Notes: generated by a model from the letters alone, not told the origin. A DNA stretch of 64,000 nt from Chryseobacterium caseinilyticum (GCF_014837145.1 NZ_JACYFS010000001.1:1364001-1428000); one strand, 5' to 3'; shown: positions 25,350 to 34,050, numbered from the stretch's first letter. A program made the numbers and translations.

Positions 25350-26003
25350 TTGAAGAATATTTTACTTGCTATCGTTACATTAGCCACTTTTACAGGGTTG
25401 AAGGCTCAACAGAATGAGGTAACCACTACAGAAACCATGTCTCAGAATGAAAATTCAGATAAAGGATTGAGACTGAAAGGCAATGCTCTTTTTTTACCTG
25501 TTGGTATCGTAAATGTGGCGGGCGAATTTCAGTTAAGCAAAAAAATCACCATGCAGGGCGATGTATTTATTTCACCGTGGAAATCTTTTTCAGGTCATGA
25601 ATTTCAGTATTATTCTGCATCTGTGGAAGGAAGATATTATTTTAAGGAAGCTTTTAACGGATTTTATTTGGGCGCCAACGTTGCAGCTTCGACGTATACT
25701 TTACAAAAATGGAATTACTGGAAAGATGAGCCGTACTACAATGAAAAGAATGAAGTTTTTACAAAATCAGATTTATATCAGAAAGGCCATTCTTATCTTT
25801 TGGGAATCACAGCCGGATACCAGTTCAGACTCTCTGAAAAATGGTTTATGGACATCTACGGAACCGTGGGAAGTTCACAGGATTTCTATAAAGGTTACGA
25901 AAGAGGAACGGGAAAAAGATATGACGATGCTGTAGGATTCAACAAAAGCAGTGAAATTCTTCCTTACAGAGGAGGAATTATGATTGCCTATAAATTCAAA
26001 TAA
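25350..26003 (+). CDS. DUF3575-like outer-membrane protein, TTG start
   Basis: A 217-residue protein whose only sensible start is the TTG at 25350, because the signal peptide (ILLAIVTLATFTGLKAQ) begins at once after it and no ATG precedes it. The mature part has alternating aromatic and polar strands (ITMQGDVFISPWKSF, ASVEGRYYFKEAFNGFYLGANVA) and ends GGIMIAYKFK, which suits a small beta-barrel of the DUF3575 type. It is linked to the thioredoxin-like gene by a five-base gap and to a 68-residue membrane protein two bases later. Function unknown. Confidence 0.75.
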   Translation: MKNILLAIVTLATFTGLKAQQNEVTTTETMSQNENSDKGLRLKGNALFLPVGIVNVAGEFQLSKKITMQGDVFISPWKSFSGHEFQYYSASVEGRYYFKEAFNGFYLGANVAASTYTLQKWNYWKDEPYYNEKNEVFTKSDLYQKGHSYLLGITAGYQFRLSEKWFMDIYGTVGSSQDFYKGYERGTGKRYDDAVGFNKSSEILPYRGGIMIAYKFK

Positions 26004-26005
26004 TT

Positions 26006-26212
26006 ATGAAACTTTTCGGAAGAAACCATATTATAATTATGGCAATCACTTTTGCCATTCTTTTCGCCATGAATTACATTGGAAACAACCAGCCCGACAA
26101 GCTTGAAAGAGCTCTGTTGACGGCAGGCTGTGGTATTGTTGGTCTGACCATCGGACTTATCATTTACAACAGAGGTAAGAATGACAACAGTCCGCCACAG
26201 AACTTTGATTAA
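26006..26212 (+). CDS. Small two-helix membrane protein
   Basis: A 68-residue protein with two hydrophobic helices (about residues 8-25 and 39-55) linked by a short polar turn (NNQPDKLER) and a polar tail (NDNSPPQNFD). It starts two bases after the previous stop and is followed by a strong terminator, so it is the last gene of the three-gene unit. I do not recognise the family. Confidence 0.7.
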   Translation: MKLFGRNHIIIMAITFAILFAMNYIGNNQPDKLERALLTAGCGIVGLTIGLIIYNRGKNDNSPPQNFD

Positions 26213-26257
26213 TCAAATGAATATAAATTGAATTAAAATTCGTTTTATAAAATATAT

Positions 26258-26297
26258 AAAAAAATCGTCGGAGCCATTGACTCCGACGATTTTTTTG
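26258..26297. terminator. Bidirectional rho-independent terminator
   Basis: ATCGTCGGAG (26264-26273) pairs perfectly with CTCCGACGAT (26281-26290) over a 7-base loop, flanked by seven A and seven T. It separates two convergent units. Confidence 0.95.
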
Positions 26298-26326
26298 TTG
26301 CTGTAATACTTGTAAATATTTACTGT

Positions 26327-27523
26327 TTAATTTTCATACAGAACATATTTTGCTCTGATTTTCTTAAATTTTTCGAGGTCAGACTGCCATGAAGCTTTGA
26401 TTTCTTTTTCAGATTTCCCTGCAATGATCTGCTTTCTCAGCTCATCACTTCCAGCCAATTTATCAAAGAATAAATTTTTGAGAAAAAAATCCTGTTGAGG
26501 ATTTTTATAATTTTTGTGCGCTTTTAAAAGCCATTCAAGATTCAATTCTCTTAAATCGTTTCTGTAATTTGAAAGATCTTCTCCGTAGCACAATTGTCCG
26601 TTTAAAAAAGGATCTTTTGCCCCGCTCGTAGGTTTTGGAGTAAATTGATAAGGCAGATTTTTCGTCCAAGGTGAACCGTAAATCTGAAAAGGCGAAGCGG
26701 TTCCACGTCCCACAGAAACCTGAGTTCCTTCAAAAAAACAAAGACTTGGATACAGGTTGATTGATTTGTCGTTGGGTAAATTTGGAGATGGTTTATCAGA
26801 AATTGAATATCTTTTTTTCTTGTAATAATTCTGCATTTTTACTAAAGAATATTTTGCCTGAACCCCATTTTTAAGCCACTTCTCACCGTTTACCATTTTG
26901 CCGTACTCTCCAATCGTTAAACCGTAAACCACAGGAACTTCGTGCATTCCTACAAAACTTTCCCATTTCTTTTTCAAAACCGGACCGTCGACGTAGCCGT
27001 CATGCGGATTGGGTCTGTCGAGAACGATTACTTCAACGTTATTTTCAGCGCAGGCTTCCATTACGTAAGTTAAAGATGAAATATAGGTATAAAATCTGAC
27101 GCCAACATCCTGAATATCAAAAAGAACAATATCAATACCTTTTAACTGTTCAGGTTTGGGCTTTTTATTTGGCCCGTAAAGTGAAACAATGGCAATTCCT
27201 GTTTTTACATCTACACCGTTTTTTACCTTCTCACCGGCATCGGCATCACCTCTGAAGCCATGTTCAGGAGCAAAGATTGATTTAATTTTAATATTATTTT
27301 TAACCAGATAGTCCACCAAATGGGTTTTATCTTTCAGCAATCCGGTTTGGTTGGTTACGATGGCGATGGTTTTATCTTTCAGCATCGGCAGATACAGTTC
27401 CGGCTGATCTGCACCTGTTTTAAATGTATTCTGATCTTTACCCTGTGCAAAACCCTGACTGAATGTTCCTAAAAAAATTAGGCACATAAGAAGTAAATCT
27501 TTAATTTTGAAATCTAAATTCAT
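26327..27523 (-). CDS. NamZ-like exo-beta-N-acetylmuramidase (DUF1343)
   Basis: A 398-residue exported protein starting at the ATG at 27523; the frame stays open further upstream but that part is antisense to the permease gene. Residues 1-27 are a signal peptide. The mature protein shows DUF1343 landmarks: AIVTNQTG, FAPEHGFRG, FDIQDVGVRFYTYISSLTYVMEAC, VLDRPNP and GEYGKMVNGE. DUF1343 members of the NamZ family (GH171) release N-acetylmuramic acid from the non-reducing end of peptidoglycan fragments, so the likely role is cell-wall recycling in the periplasm. The start lies four bases from the divergent permease start. Confidence 0.86.
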   Translation of the reverse strand: MNLDFKIKDLLLMCLIFLGTFSQGFAQGKDQNTFKTGADQPELYLPMLKDKTIAIVTNQTGLLKDKTHLVDYLVKNNIKIKSIFAPEHGFRGDADAGEKVKNGVDVKTGIAIVSLYGPNKKPKPEQLKGIDIVLFDIQDVGVRFYTYISSLTYVMEACAENNVEVIVLDRPNPHDGYVDGPVLKKKWESFVGMHEVPVVYGLTIGEYGKMVNGEKWLKNGVQAKYSLVKMQNYYKKKRYSISDKPSPNLPNDKSINLYPSLCFFEGTQVSVGRGTASPFQIYGSPWTKNLPYQFTPKPTSGAKDPFLNGQLCYGEDLSNYRNDLRELNLEWLLKAHKNYKNPQQDFFLKNLFFDKLAGSDELRKQIIAGKSEKEIKASWQSDLEKFKKIRAKYVLYEN

Positions 27524-27527
27524 AAGC

Positions 27528-28757
27528 TTGAAGTTTCCTTTATATTTCTCAAGAAAAATAGCGTTTTCCAAAGATAACAAAAATAACCTGTCACGGGTGA
27601 TTATCGTGATTGGCAGATTATCTGTAGCAATCGGAATCATTGTTTCCCTGATTACAATTTCTACGGGATATGGCTCTAAGAAGGCTATTAAAGAGAGATT
27701 AGCAGATTTCAACGGACACATCAACGTAAAATCCACCCGATCCAATTCGTCATATAACACTTCTGTTCTTGACAACAATGGTTTAAATATTAAAAAAATC
27801 ACCGAAATACCCGAGGTTTCAGGAGTACAGAAATACGCAACTGTAACGGGAATCATGCGTACTGAGAAAGATTTTGCAGGTATTATTTTTAAAGGTGTCG
27901 GAACGGATTTTGACAGCCTGAGATTCAAAAAATTTCTTTTGGAGGGAATTGCCCCGAAAGTAACAGAAAAAGGTTACTACAACGGCGTTACAATCTCACA
28001 AAAACTTGCTGCCGACCTTCATTTAAAGCTTCACGACAGTATTGTAACGGTATTCTCCAAAGCTGATCAGCAGCCAATTTACAGAAACTTTGAGGTAGTG
28101 GGAATTTATAAAACCGATATCAAAATGATTGATGATCAAATGGTTTTGGGTGGCATAAATCATGTACGCAAAATTCAGGACATGAAGCCTGATGAGATTG
28201 GCGGACTCGATATTTTCTTTAAAAACGTCAACGACATCGATAAACCTCATCCTGAAATCGAAAAATTTATCGGTTATAAGAATTTCATAGAAACTGCGAC
28301 AGAAAAATATCCTCAAATCACCGACTGGATCAGCATTTTTGATGTCAATATTGCTTTAATTATTGTCATCATGCTCATCGTAGTTATCATCAATATCATC
28401 ATGGTTCTTCTGATTTTAATTATCGAAAGAACAAATTCTATTGGTCTGCTTAAAACTTTGGGAGCTACCAATTCCCAGATCAGAGCCACTTTCATTAATT
28501 ATACTTTAATCATTATGGTTCCAGGACTGGTTTTCGGGAATGCGGTTGGCTTGACACTGCTTTTTATTCAGCGCTTTTTCGGAATTATAAAACTGAATCC
28601 TGCGAATTATTACGTGAGCACCGTTCCGGTAGATCTCGATCCTTTACCCATCATCTCCATCTCTGTTGGAATTCTGATTATTTCAGGTTTAGCCCTGATT
28701 ATTCCCAGTTATCTTATCAGCAAAATTTCTCCGGTAAAAGCAATTAAATATAATTAG
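27528..28757 (+). CDS. FtsX/LolC-type ABC permease, TTG start
   Basis: A 409-residue membrane protein. The start is most likely the TTG at 27528 (product MKFPLYFSRKIAF, the usual LolC/E-like opening); a second TTG at 27507 would add seven residues and overlap the divergent gene. There is one N-terminal helix (about residues 26-45), a large extracytoplasmic domain (to about 270), and three helices near the C-terminus with the FtsX motif IGLLKTLGATNSQIRATFI. It resembles the lipoprotein-releasing or MacB-type permease class, but no ATPase gene is adjacent, so its partner must be encoded elsewhere. Confidence 0.85.
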   Translation: MKFPLYFSRKIAFSKDNKNNLSRVIIVIGRLSVAIGIIVSLITISTGYGSKKAIKERLADFNGHINVKSTRSNSSYNTSVLDNNGLNIKKITEIPEVSGVQKYATVTGIMRTEKDFAGIIFKGVGTDFDSLRFKKFLLEGIAPKVTEKGYYNGVTISQKLAADLHLKLHDSIVTVFSKADQQPIYRNFEVVGIYKTDIKMIDDQMVLGGINHVRKIQDMKPDEIGGLDIFFKNVNDIDKPHPEIEKFIGYKNFIETATEKYPQITDWISIFDVNIALIIVIMLIVVIINIIMVLLILIIERTNSIGLLKTLGATNSQIRATFINYTLIIMVPGLVFGNAVGLTLLFIQRFFGIIKLNPANYYVSTVPVDLDPLPIISISVGILIISGLALIIPSYLISKISPVKAIKYN

Positions 28758-28932
28758 AACGGGACTTCTTACCATTCAAAATTTTCCGAAAATTTCAGAC
28801 TTTTAAACTGAAGTTTGAAACTGTTATTTATTTTTTCTGATTTTATTGATTTTATTTTTAAATTTCCAACGTAATTTAAAATTTGTATCATTTAAGATTT
28901 TATCACATTTAAAACCTTAAAATTGAAAGGTT
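28758..28932. other. AT-rich gap before the cysteine synthase-like gene
   Basis: The gap runs to 29049. The left part holds no gene; at the right, 28961-28978 encodes only a five-codon frame, and CTGAT-GCAA-ATCAG at 28996-29009 is a weak hairpin. Confidence 0.4.
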
Positions 28933-28940
28933 TATATTTG
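28933..28940 (+). promoter_or_regulatory. -7 element of the cysteine synthase-like gene
   Basis: TATATTTG matches TAnnTTTG exactly; it implies a leader of about 100 bases before the ATG at 29050, long for this genome. Confidence 0.55.
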
Positions 28941-29049
28941 TGGTTCAAGAAAAATTAAAGTATGAATTCGCCTTTATAAACTTTGCAAATAAACACTGAT
29001 GCAAATCAGGCGATAACATATATCCTTTAAAGAAAAATAAAAAATCTAT

Positions 29050-30033
29050 ATGAAATACGCAGAAAATATATTAGAAACCATTGGAAACACACCTTTGGTA
29101 AAGCTGAATAAGGTTTTAGGGGAAGATTTCCCTGCGCTGGTTTTGGCAAAAGTAGAAACATTCAATCCCGGAAATTCTGTAAAAGACAGAATGGCTGTAA
29201 AAATGATTGAAGATGCTGAGAAAGACGGCAGACTGAAGCCAGGCGGAACCATCATCGAAGGAACATCAGGAAATACAGGAATGGGACTGGCTTTGGCAGC
29301 AATCGTGAAAGGATATAAGTGTATTTTTGTAACCAACTCAAAACAGTCTAAGGAAAAATGTGATATTCTCCGCGCTGTTGGTGCTGAAGTGATCGTTTGC
29401 CCTACAGATGTGAAACCTACCGACCCGCGTTCTTATTATTCAGTTTCAAAAAGACTGGCTAAAGAGACAGAAAATGGATGGTATGTAAATCAGTACGACA
29501 ATTTATCAAACCGTACTGCACATTACGAATCTACAGCACCTGAAATCTGGGAACAGACTGACGGTAAACTGACTCACTTTCTGGTGGGAGCCGGAACGGG
29601 CGGGACCATCACAGGTTGTGGTAAATTCTTCAAAGAGAAAAACGAAAACATCAAAGTAATTGGTGTTGACACTTACGGTTCTATTCTGAAAGAGATTCAC
29701 GAAACGGGAGAAATTCATCTCGAAAATGCGTACACTTACATCACAGAGGGGATTGGCGAAGATATTCTTCCTGAAAACTATGATATGTCTGTGATTGATC
29801 ACTTCGAAAAAGTAACCGATAAAGACGGTGCAATCTACGCAAGAAAACTGGCAAAAGAAGAAGGTATTTTCTGCGGATATTCTGCCGGAAGTGCTATGGC
29901 AGCGTTGGTTCAGATGAAAGATCAGTTTACAAAAGATGACGTGATTGTTGTCTTGCTTCACGATCACGGTTCCAGATACGTTGCAAAAGTTTACAACGAT
30001 GACTGGATGCGTGAAATGGGCTGGCTGGACTAA
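29050..30033 (+). CDS. PLP-dependent cysteine synthase / cystathionine beta-synthase-like enzyme
   Basis: The 327-residue fold-type II PLP enzyme has the Schiff-base lysine in NPGNSVKDR (Lys45 or so), the substrate loop TSGNTGMG near residues 76-83, the phosphate cradle GAGTGGTITG near 179-188 and CGYSAGSAM near 276. The C-terminal end HDHGSRYVAKVYNDDWM resembles cystathionine beta-synthase catalytic domains more than CysK, yet the Bateman (CBS) regulatory domain is absent. It may make cysteine from O-acetylserine and sulfide or cystathionine from serine and homocysteine; the two are not separable by eye. Single-gene unit with a clear terminator. Confidence 0.88.
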   Translation: MKYAENILETIGNTPLVKLNKVLGEDFPALVLAKVETFNPGNSVKDRMAVKMIEDAEKDGRLKPGGTIIEGTSGNTGMGLALAAIVKGYKCIFVTNSKQSKEKCDILRAVGAEVIVCPTDVKPTDPRSYYSVSKRLAKETENGWYVNQYDNLSNRTAHYESTAPEIWEQTDGKLTHFLVGAGTGGTITGCGKFFKEKNENIKVIGVDTYGSILKEIHETGEIHLENAYTYITEGIGEDILPENYDMSVIDHFEKVTDKDGAIYARKLAKEEGIFCGYSAGSAMAALVQMKDQFTKDDVIVVLLHDHGSRYVAKVYNDDWMREMGWLD

Positions 30034-30056
30034 TCAGTTTTCAGTTTAAAATACAA

Positions 30057-30087
30057 AACTCAGAGTGTTGGCTCTGAGTTTTTTTAT
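30057..30087 (+). terminator. Rho-independent terminator
   Basis: AACTCAGAG (30057-30065) pairs perfectly with CTCTGAGTT (30072-30080) over a 6-base loop, followed by a T run, 24 bases after the cysteine synthase-like stop. Confidence 0.93.
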
Positions 30088-30166
30088 TTCTGACTGTTTT
30101 TAAAATTGCTGCTTCAGCTGATTTGCAACATTTAAATTTATATAAATTTTATTTCCTCTGAAAATT

Positions 30167-30691
30167 CTATTTCAATTGAGATTCTATCATCTTCTTTAAA
30201 ACTGAAAAATCACTTCCGCTCATTGATTTTTTCGGAAACATATAACTGTATTTTCCTTCAAGAGCAATATATTCTCCGTTGATTTCAAAAGCCTGAAAGT
30301 CCTTCCATTCGCTGGTTTCCTTTTCACCATCAATGTTTACGGTAAAAAATTGCTGATCAAAAACCACTTCATAAATCTTACAGTTTTCAAGTTTCGTAAG
30401 GTAAGAACTCACCTGTTTTTTCCATCTTGAAACTTTGTTGACGCTCACAGAGAGGAAAACTGCAGTCAGCAGGAAAAGAAAACTCACAAAATAAAGAATT
30501 CCAAATTTTTCTTTGCTCAAATCATTCTTAAAAAAGAAGAGAATTCCCAAAATCAAAGCGATAATAATAAGCGTAAAAGTTTTTCCACGCGTATCAGGAG
30601 ACAGAAACAGACTTCCCTGATTTCCGCTGAAATAAATTTCTTCGAAGTCCTGTCTTTTAGGTTTTATATTGATTTTCTTTTCGTCGCTCAT
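30167..30691 (-). CDS. YcxB-like two-helix membrane protein
   Basis: A 174-residue protein with two adjacent transmembrane helices (about residues 38-54 and 64-82) and a C-terminal domain of about 80 residues reading CKIYEVVFDQQFFTVNIDGEKETSEWKDFQAFEINGEYIALEGKYSYMFPKKSMS. This is the pattern of YcxB-like C-terminal domain proteins (PH-like fold). Function unknown. It stands on the same strand as, and 89 bases after, the following regulator-like gene. Confidence 0.7.
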   Translation of the reverse strand: MSDEKKINIKPKRQDFEEIYFSGNQGSLFLSPDTRGKTFTLIIIALILGILFFFKNDLSKEKFGILYFVSFLFLLTAVFLSVSVNKVSRWKKQVSSYLTKLENCKIYEVVFDQQFFTVNIDGEKETSEWKDFQAFEINGEYIALEGKYSYMFPKKSMSGSDFSVLKKMIESQLK

Positions 30692-30780
30692 AGTTTAGAA
30701 TCTGTATTGAGCTTGCAAAGATAGGTTTTTAAGTCATTTTCAAAAATGAAGTTCGGTTCATTTTGATTTTAAACTTAAAA

Positions 30781-31734
30781 CTACTCAATCTCTGCATTTT
30801 CTCCTGCGTACTTTACCAAAATATGTTCTGTTGCCGGTCTCAAGTCCTTGTGATTTTCCGGATTTTTTCCATCCATGGTAAAGAATTCAACTTTATTCTG
30901 ATGTTTGGAATACCATGTTTTTCCAATTCCGTTATTTGGGTTTAATGTATCGGGGCGTCTGATTTTCTGAAAATAATTTACCAAAACATCATCTGCTGGA
31001 ACAACGTTGTGAGAAGGATTTTTGTCATTAATGAACGTTAAAACATATCGGTAACCATTCCAATACATGTGATTTTTAGATTCTAAAGCCATCAGTTCTG
31101 GTAAAGCTTGATCTGCTTTATTTTCACGACTGACTATCTGACAACGAATGATTTCTTCACCGTTTTTAGGTTGAGCATTTTCTAAATATTTGCTATCCTG
31201 AGGTGTATATATATTTTGTGAAATCAATGTTTCGGGAGTGTCAATTTTTTCGGGTTGATTAAATTTCGTAAACCCTGCTCCAGCCAGAATAATTCCCAAA
31301 ACTCCCAGACTCATTCCTTTATGCTTAGTCAAAAATTCCGGGACTTTAATAATATTCTGAATGGTGATGTGAATGATATTTTCTTTAGAATCAGAATCAT
31401 TTTTTGCATTGACAAATGATTTCACAAAAGTTTCTTCGCTGAAAACATCTGAAACAGTTTCGCCGTTGTTTGCGAAATTTTCAAAATTATTAAAACCTAA
31501 ATATTCGCTGAATCTATCCAAAATTTCATCATCAATCCTGCTTTCCCGTAGGTCTCCGGTTTCTTCAACATATTTATCAAAATATCTGATGAGTGTACGA
31601 TCAGAAATACCGAAGTCAAACCGTTCAGCAAAAAGAAAAGAAAGATAGGTTGAAAGGGCATTTTTAGTGAATCGCCCCGAATCTTTCCTCGCTTTTTTAA
31701 AAACTTCGTTAATGAGTTTCTTTTTAACAGACAT
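30781..31734 (-). CDS. Uncharacterised single-TM protein with helical N-terminus
   Basis: A 317-residue protein. Residues 1-110 are soluble and helical (MSVKKKLINEVFKKARKDSG, ISDRTLIRYFDKYVEE, FSEYLGFNNFENFAN), which suggests a DNA- or protein-binding module. A single transmembrane helix covers about residues 141-157 (GVLGIILAGAGFTKF) and the C-terminal 150 residues would lie outside the cytoplasm. The topology is like that of one-component membrane regulators or anti-sigma factors, but no named HTH motif is evident. It is divergent from the peptide/kinase locus and shares a 380-base control region with it, so it may regulate or sense for that locus. Family not recognised. Confidence 0.65.
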   Translation of the reverse strand: MSVKKKLINEVFKKARKDSGRFTKNALSTYLSFLFAERFDFGISDRTLIRYFDKYVEETGDLRESRIDDEILDRFSEYLGFNNFENFANNGETVSDVFSEETFVKSFVNAKNDSDSKENIIHITIQNIIKVPEFLTKHKGMSLGVLGIILAGAGFTKFNQPEKIDTPETLISQNIYTPQDSKYLENAQPKNGEEIIRCQIVSRENKADQALPELMALESKNHMYWNGYRYVLTFINDKNPSHNVVPADDVLVNYFQKIRRPDTLNPNNGIGKTWYSKHQNKVEFFTMDGKNPENHKDLRPATEHILVKYAGENAEIE

Positions 31735-31823
31735 ACATGGTTATTAAGCAATTACAAAAAAAGCATTTTTTCACGAGATATTTTTGCGTGATGCCGTAAA
31801 ATTCCATTTTCAAAGACAATTTC

Positions 31824-31860
31824 TGTCAAAGTTCTGTCAGACGCAGTCAGGGTTTTGTCA
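31824..31860. promoter_or_regulatory. Four helically phased TGTCA-like direct repeats
   Basis: TGTCA occurs at 31824-31828, 31835-31839 and 31856-31860, with AGTCA at 31845-31849: steps of 11, 10 and 11 bases, one turn of DNA each. TGTCG follows two turns on, at 31879-31883, just before a TACTTTG promoter-like word. Such phasing is what cooperative activator or repressor sites show. Confidence 0.5.
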
Positions 31861-31884
31861 GGATTTAAAGGTCTTTCCTGTCGT

Positions 31885-31891
31885 TACTTTG
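31885..31891 (+). promoter_or_regulatory. Possible -7 element upstream of the peptide gene
   Basis: TACTTTG is one base short of TAnnTTTG. Transcription from about 31898 would give a 220-base leader before the GTG at 32117. Confidence 0.35.
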
Positions 31892-31949
31892 CTTCAGAAA
31901 TCAAACAGAAAAAAAAACGAATAACTGCAGATTTCTGCCACTCAAAAAA

Positions 31950-32044
31950 AACGGAAGGATCATTCTCATGACCGGGAAGCATAGGATTTTTCTTCCGTTC
32001 CAAAGGGTAATCACTTCCCAAAATTTAAGAAGCGCTTCTTTTTT
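31950..32044 (+). other. Structured leader with terminator-like palindrome
   Basis: AACGGAAG (31950-31957) pairs with CTTCCGTT (31992-31999). Then the perfect palindrome AAGAAGCGCTTCTT (32027-32040) is followed by T residues to 32044. This could be an attenuator or the end of a short RNA started near 31898, which would stop before the peptide gene. Confidence 0.35.
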
Positions 32045-32116
32045 CAAACGTGTACACTCCCTGCAATCTGTTTTGCGGGAAAGAGCACCACTGCTTAACA
32101 TTTAAATTTTACAATC

Positions 32117-32308
32117 GTGATACAATTATTATTGATCCTTCTTGGCTTGGTAAGTTCAGGAAACAACGGAAATACATCATCAGATACAGCAACAGTACAG
32201 ACTTCACAAAGTGGAGATGGCCCTGGCACCGGCGACGGACCGGGAGGTCAGGGAAGTACAAGTGGTAACACCGGGCAACTCCCTCCACCACCATTTACTT
32301 TACCTTAA
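32117..32308 (+). CDS. Candidate exported small peptide, GTG start
   Basis: A 63-residue product starting with GTG at 32117. Residues 2-12 (IQLLLILLGLV) are hydrophobic as in a signal peptide; the rest is Ser/Thr/Gly-rich (DGPGTGDGPGGQG) and ends in QLPPPPFTLP. The frame is closed 8 bases before its own strong terminator (32316-32347), which separates it from the kinase gene and supports a real, separately ended transcript. The overlapping alternative frame is only an upstream extension of the kinase frame. A short exported peptide beside a TPR sensor kinase suggests a signal precursor or an envelope-stress tracer, but no homolog is recognised. Confidence 0.55.
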   Translation: MIQLLLILLGLVSSGNNGNTSSDTATVQTSQSGDGPGTGDGPGGQGSTSGNTGQLPPPPFTLP

Positions 32309-32315
32309 TTTTATT

Positions 32316-32347
32316 AAAGGGCAGATTTCACAGATCTGTCCTTTTTT
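32316..32347 (+). terminator. Rho-independent terminator of the peptide gene
   Basis: AAAGGGCAGAT (32316-32326) pairs with ATCTGTCCTTT (32334-32344; one G-U pair) over a 7-base loop, then a T run. It lies between the peptide and kinase genes. Confidence 0.88.
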
Positions 32348-32375
32348 ATTAATTTGCAGGCTAAACCACCCGATC

Positions 32376-34040
32376 TTGAATAAATTAATTTTAGCATTCT
32401 TATTACTGACATTATTGAACTGCAGTAAGAAATCCAATACTGTAAAAAACTTTGGAAAAGATAATGAAAGCTATGCAAAAGCCCGTATCTGCAGAGATGC
32501 AGGTGTGCTGGACTCTGCTTTTATCTACTACAATGCTGCTAAAAGTAAATACAAAGAGACAAAAGATTCTCTCGGCATTGCGCAGTCTCTCATCAACATG
32601 GCCCACATCCAGACAAATTCAGGAGATTATTATGGTGGAATTGAATCGTCTCTGGAAGCAGATTCATTTTTGAAAAATATCAAAAATCAGAAAATCAGAC
32701 AAAACCTTCCCGGAAACTATAACAATATTGCTATGGCCTCCGCTTTTCTGGGAAATTTTGAGGATGCTGTGAAATATTATGAGAAAGCACTTCCTTACAC
32801 TTCCAAACAAGACCTTCCTGTCATTTTTAATAATATTGGAGATGCATACAGCGAATTAGGTGACTATCAAAAAGCCATGAATATGTTCCGCAGATCTCTT
32901 GAAGGATCAGACAGCGAAAATATGGCCCGTGTAATTAATAATCTTGCGATAGCAGAATATAAATTTGATCCAACGTATAACCCGGTTCCTGCCTACCATA
33001 AGGCTATGAAGATAAGGCTCGGTCTGAATGACCAGCATGCGCTGAACTCAAGCTACTCAGCCATTTCAAATTACTACACGGGAAAAAATAAAGACTCGGC
33101 ATTGTTTTACTCAAAAAAAATGCTTTCCGCTGCTACTCTTATCAATAATCCCGACGATCAACTGAAAGCTCTCCGGAAAATTATTAATATTGATGAAGAT
33201 AATTCTTCACTTTACTTTAAAAAATTTATTTCTATAAATGACAGTGTAAATAATGCCAGATTTAAAGCAAAAAATCAATTTGCTCTTATTAAGACGAATA
33301 TGGCAGAGTCTGAAGCAAAGAATGCAGAACTGGCTTTGCAGAACAGTGAAAATAAAAATGAAAAGAGATATGCCCAAATTGGTGTCCTGGCACTTGTAAT
33401 CACTTTAATTGCAGGCATTTTCTATTATTTTAAAAGAAAAAAACTTCAGCAGCAGGAAAAAGAAATTGAAGTAAAGAAAACGGAGATTAAATATTCTAAA
33501 AAGGTACACGATGTTGTTGCCAACGGAATCTATCAGATCATGACCAAAATAGAAAATCATCAGGATATCAGCCGGAATGAAACGCTGGATGATCTGGAAG
33601 ATGTCTATAAAAAGTCGAGAAATATCTCTTATGATTCGTCAGATGATATTAATGATGACAATTTTTTTGAAAAAATAAGCAAACTGGTTTCCTATTTTAA
33701 AAATGAAAATACAGAAACCTATCTGGCAGGAAATGATGCAGAACTTTGGAAAAATACAGCTCCGTCCACGCGGTCAGAAATCTACCAGATCCTGCGTGAA
33801 ATGCTAGTCAACATGAAAAAACACAGCCGCGCCGACCGTGTAATTCTGCAGTTTAAAAAAGTGGAAAACAATATCGAAATTTCCTACAGCGACAATGGAA
33901 TCGGTATTCAAAATAAAAGTTTTTTTAAAAAAGGTCTCCAAAATGTGGTTTCCCGTATTGAAAATCTAAATGGAGATATTATTTTTGACACCGAAACAGA
34001 AAAAGGACTGAAAATAAACCTCTCATTCCCTATTTCCTAA
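32376..34040 (+). CDS. TPR sensor histidine kinase with lipoprotein-like N-terminus, TTG start
   Basis: A 554-residue protein starting with TTG at 32376; earlier codons in frame run back through the terminator and the peptide gene. Residues 1-15 plus Cys16 (LLLTLLNC) form a lipoprotein-type signal. Tetratricopeptide repeats fill about 25-270 (NNIAMASAFLGNFEDAVKYYEKAL, NNIGDAYSELGDYQKAMNMFRRSL). A coiled coil and a TM helix (334-351) follow, then a HisKA_3-like dimerisation helix with KVHDVV (His378) and a HATPase domain with the N-box EMLVNM (Asn479) and DNGIG (507-511). The sensor part is periplasmic and the phosphorelay goes to the response regulator gene that starts 10 bases downstream. 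Confidence 0.87.
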   Translation: MNKLILAFLLLTLLNCSKKSNTVKNFGKDNESYAKARICRDAGVLDSAFIYYNAAKSKYKETKDSLGIAQSLINMAHIQTNSGDYYGGIESSLEADSFLKNIKNQKIRQNLPGNYNNIAMASAFLGNFEDAVKYYEKALPYTSKQDLPVIFNNIGDAYSELGDYQKAMNMFRRSLEGSDSENMARVINNLAIAEYKFDPTYNPVPAYHKAMKIRLGLNDQHALNSSYSAISNYYTGKNKDSALFYSKKMLSAATLINNPDDQLKALRKIINIDEDNSSLYFKKFISINDSVNNARFKAKNQFALIKTNMAESEAKNAELALQNSENKNEKRYAQIGVLALVITLIAGIFYYFKRKKLQQQEKEIEVKKTEIKYSKKVHDVVANGIYQIMTKIENHQDISRNETLDDLEDVYKKSRNISYDSSDDINDDNFFEKISKLVSYFKNENTETYLAGNDAELWKNTAPSTRSEIYQILREMLVNMKKHSRADRVILQFKKVENNIEISYSDNGIGIQNKSFFKKGLQNVVSRIENLNGDIIFDTETEKGLKINLSFPIS

Positions 34041-34050
34041 AACTTATTTG

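Noticed and set aside
27524..27928. N-terminal extension of the NamZ-like frame
   Set aside because: It is antisense to the permease and lies upstream of an obvious signal peptide.
31968..32105. 45-codon frame before the peptide gene
   Set aside because: Crosses the terminator-like palindrome; basic, with no recognisable start context.
32211..32375. Upstream part of the kinase frame
   Set aside because: It overlaps the peptide gene in another frame and runs through the terminator at 32316-32347; the signal sequence begins at the TTG at 32376.
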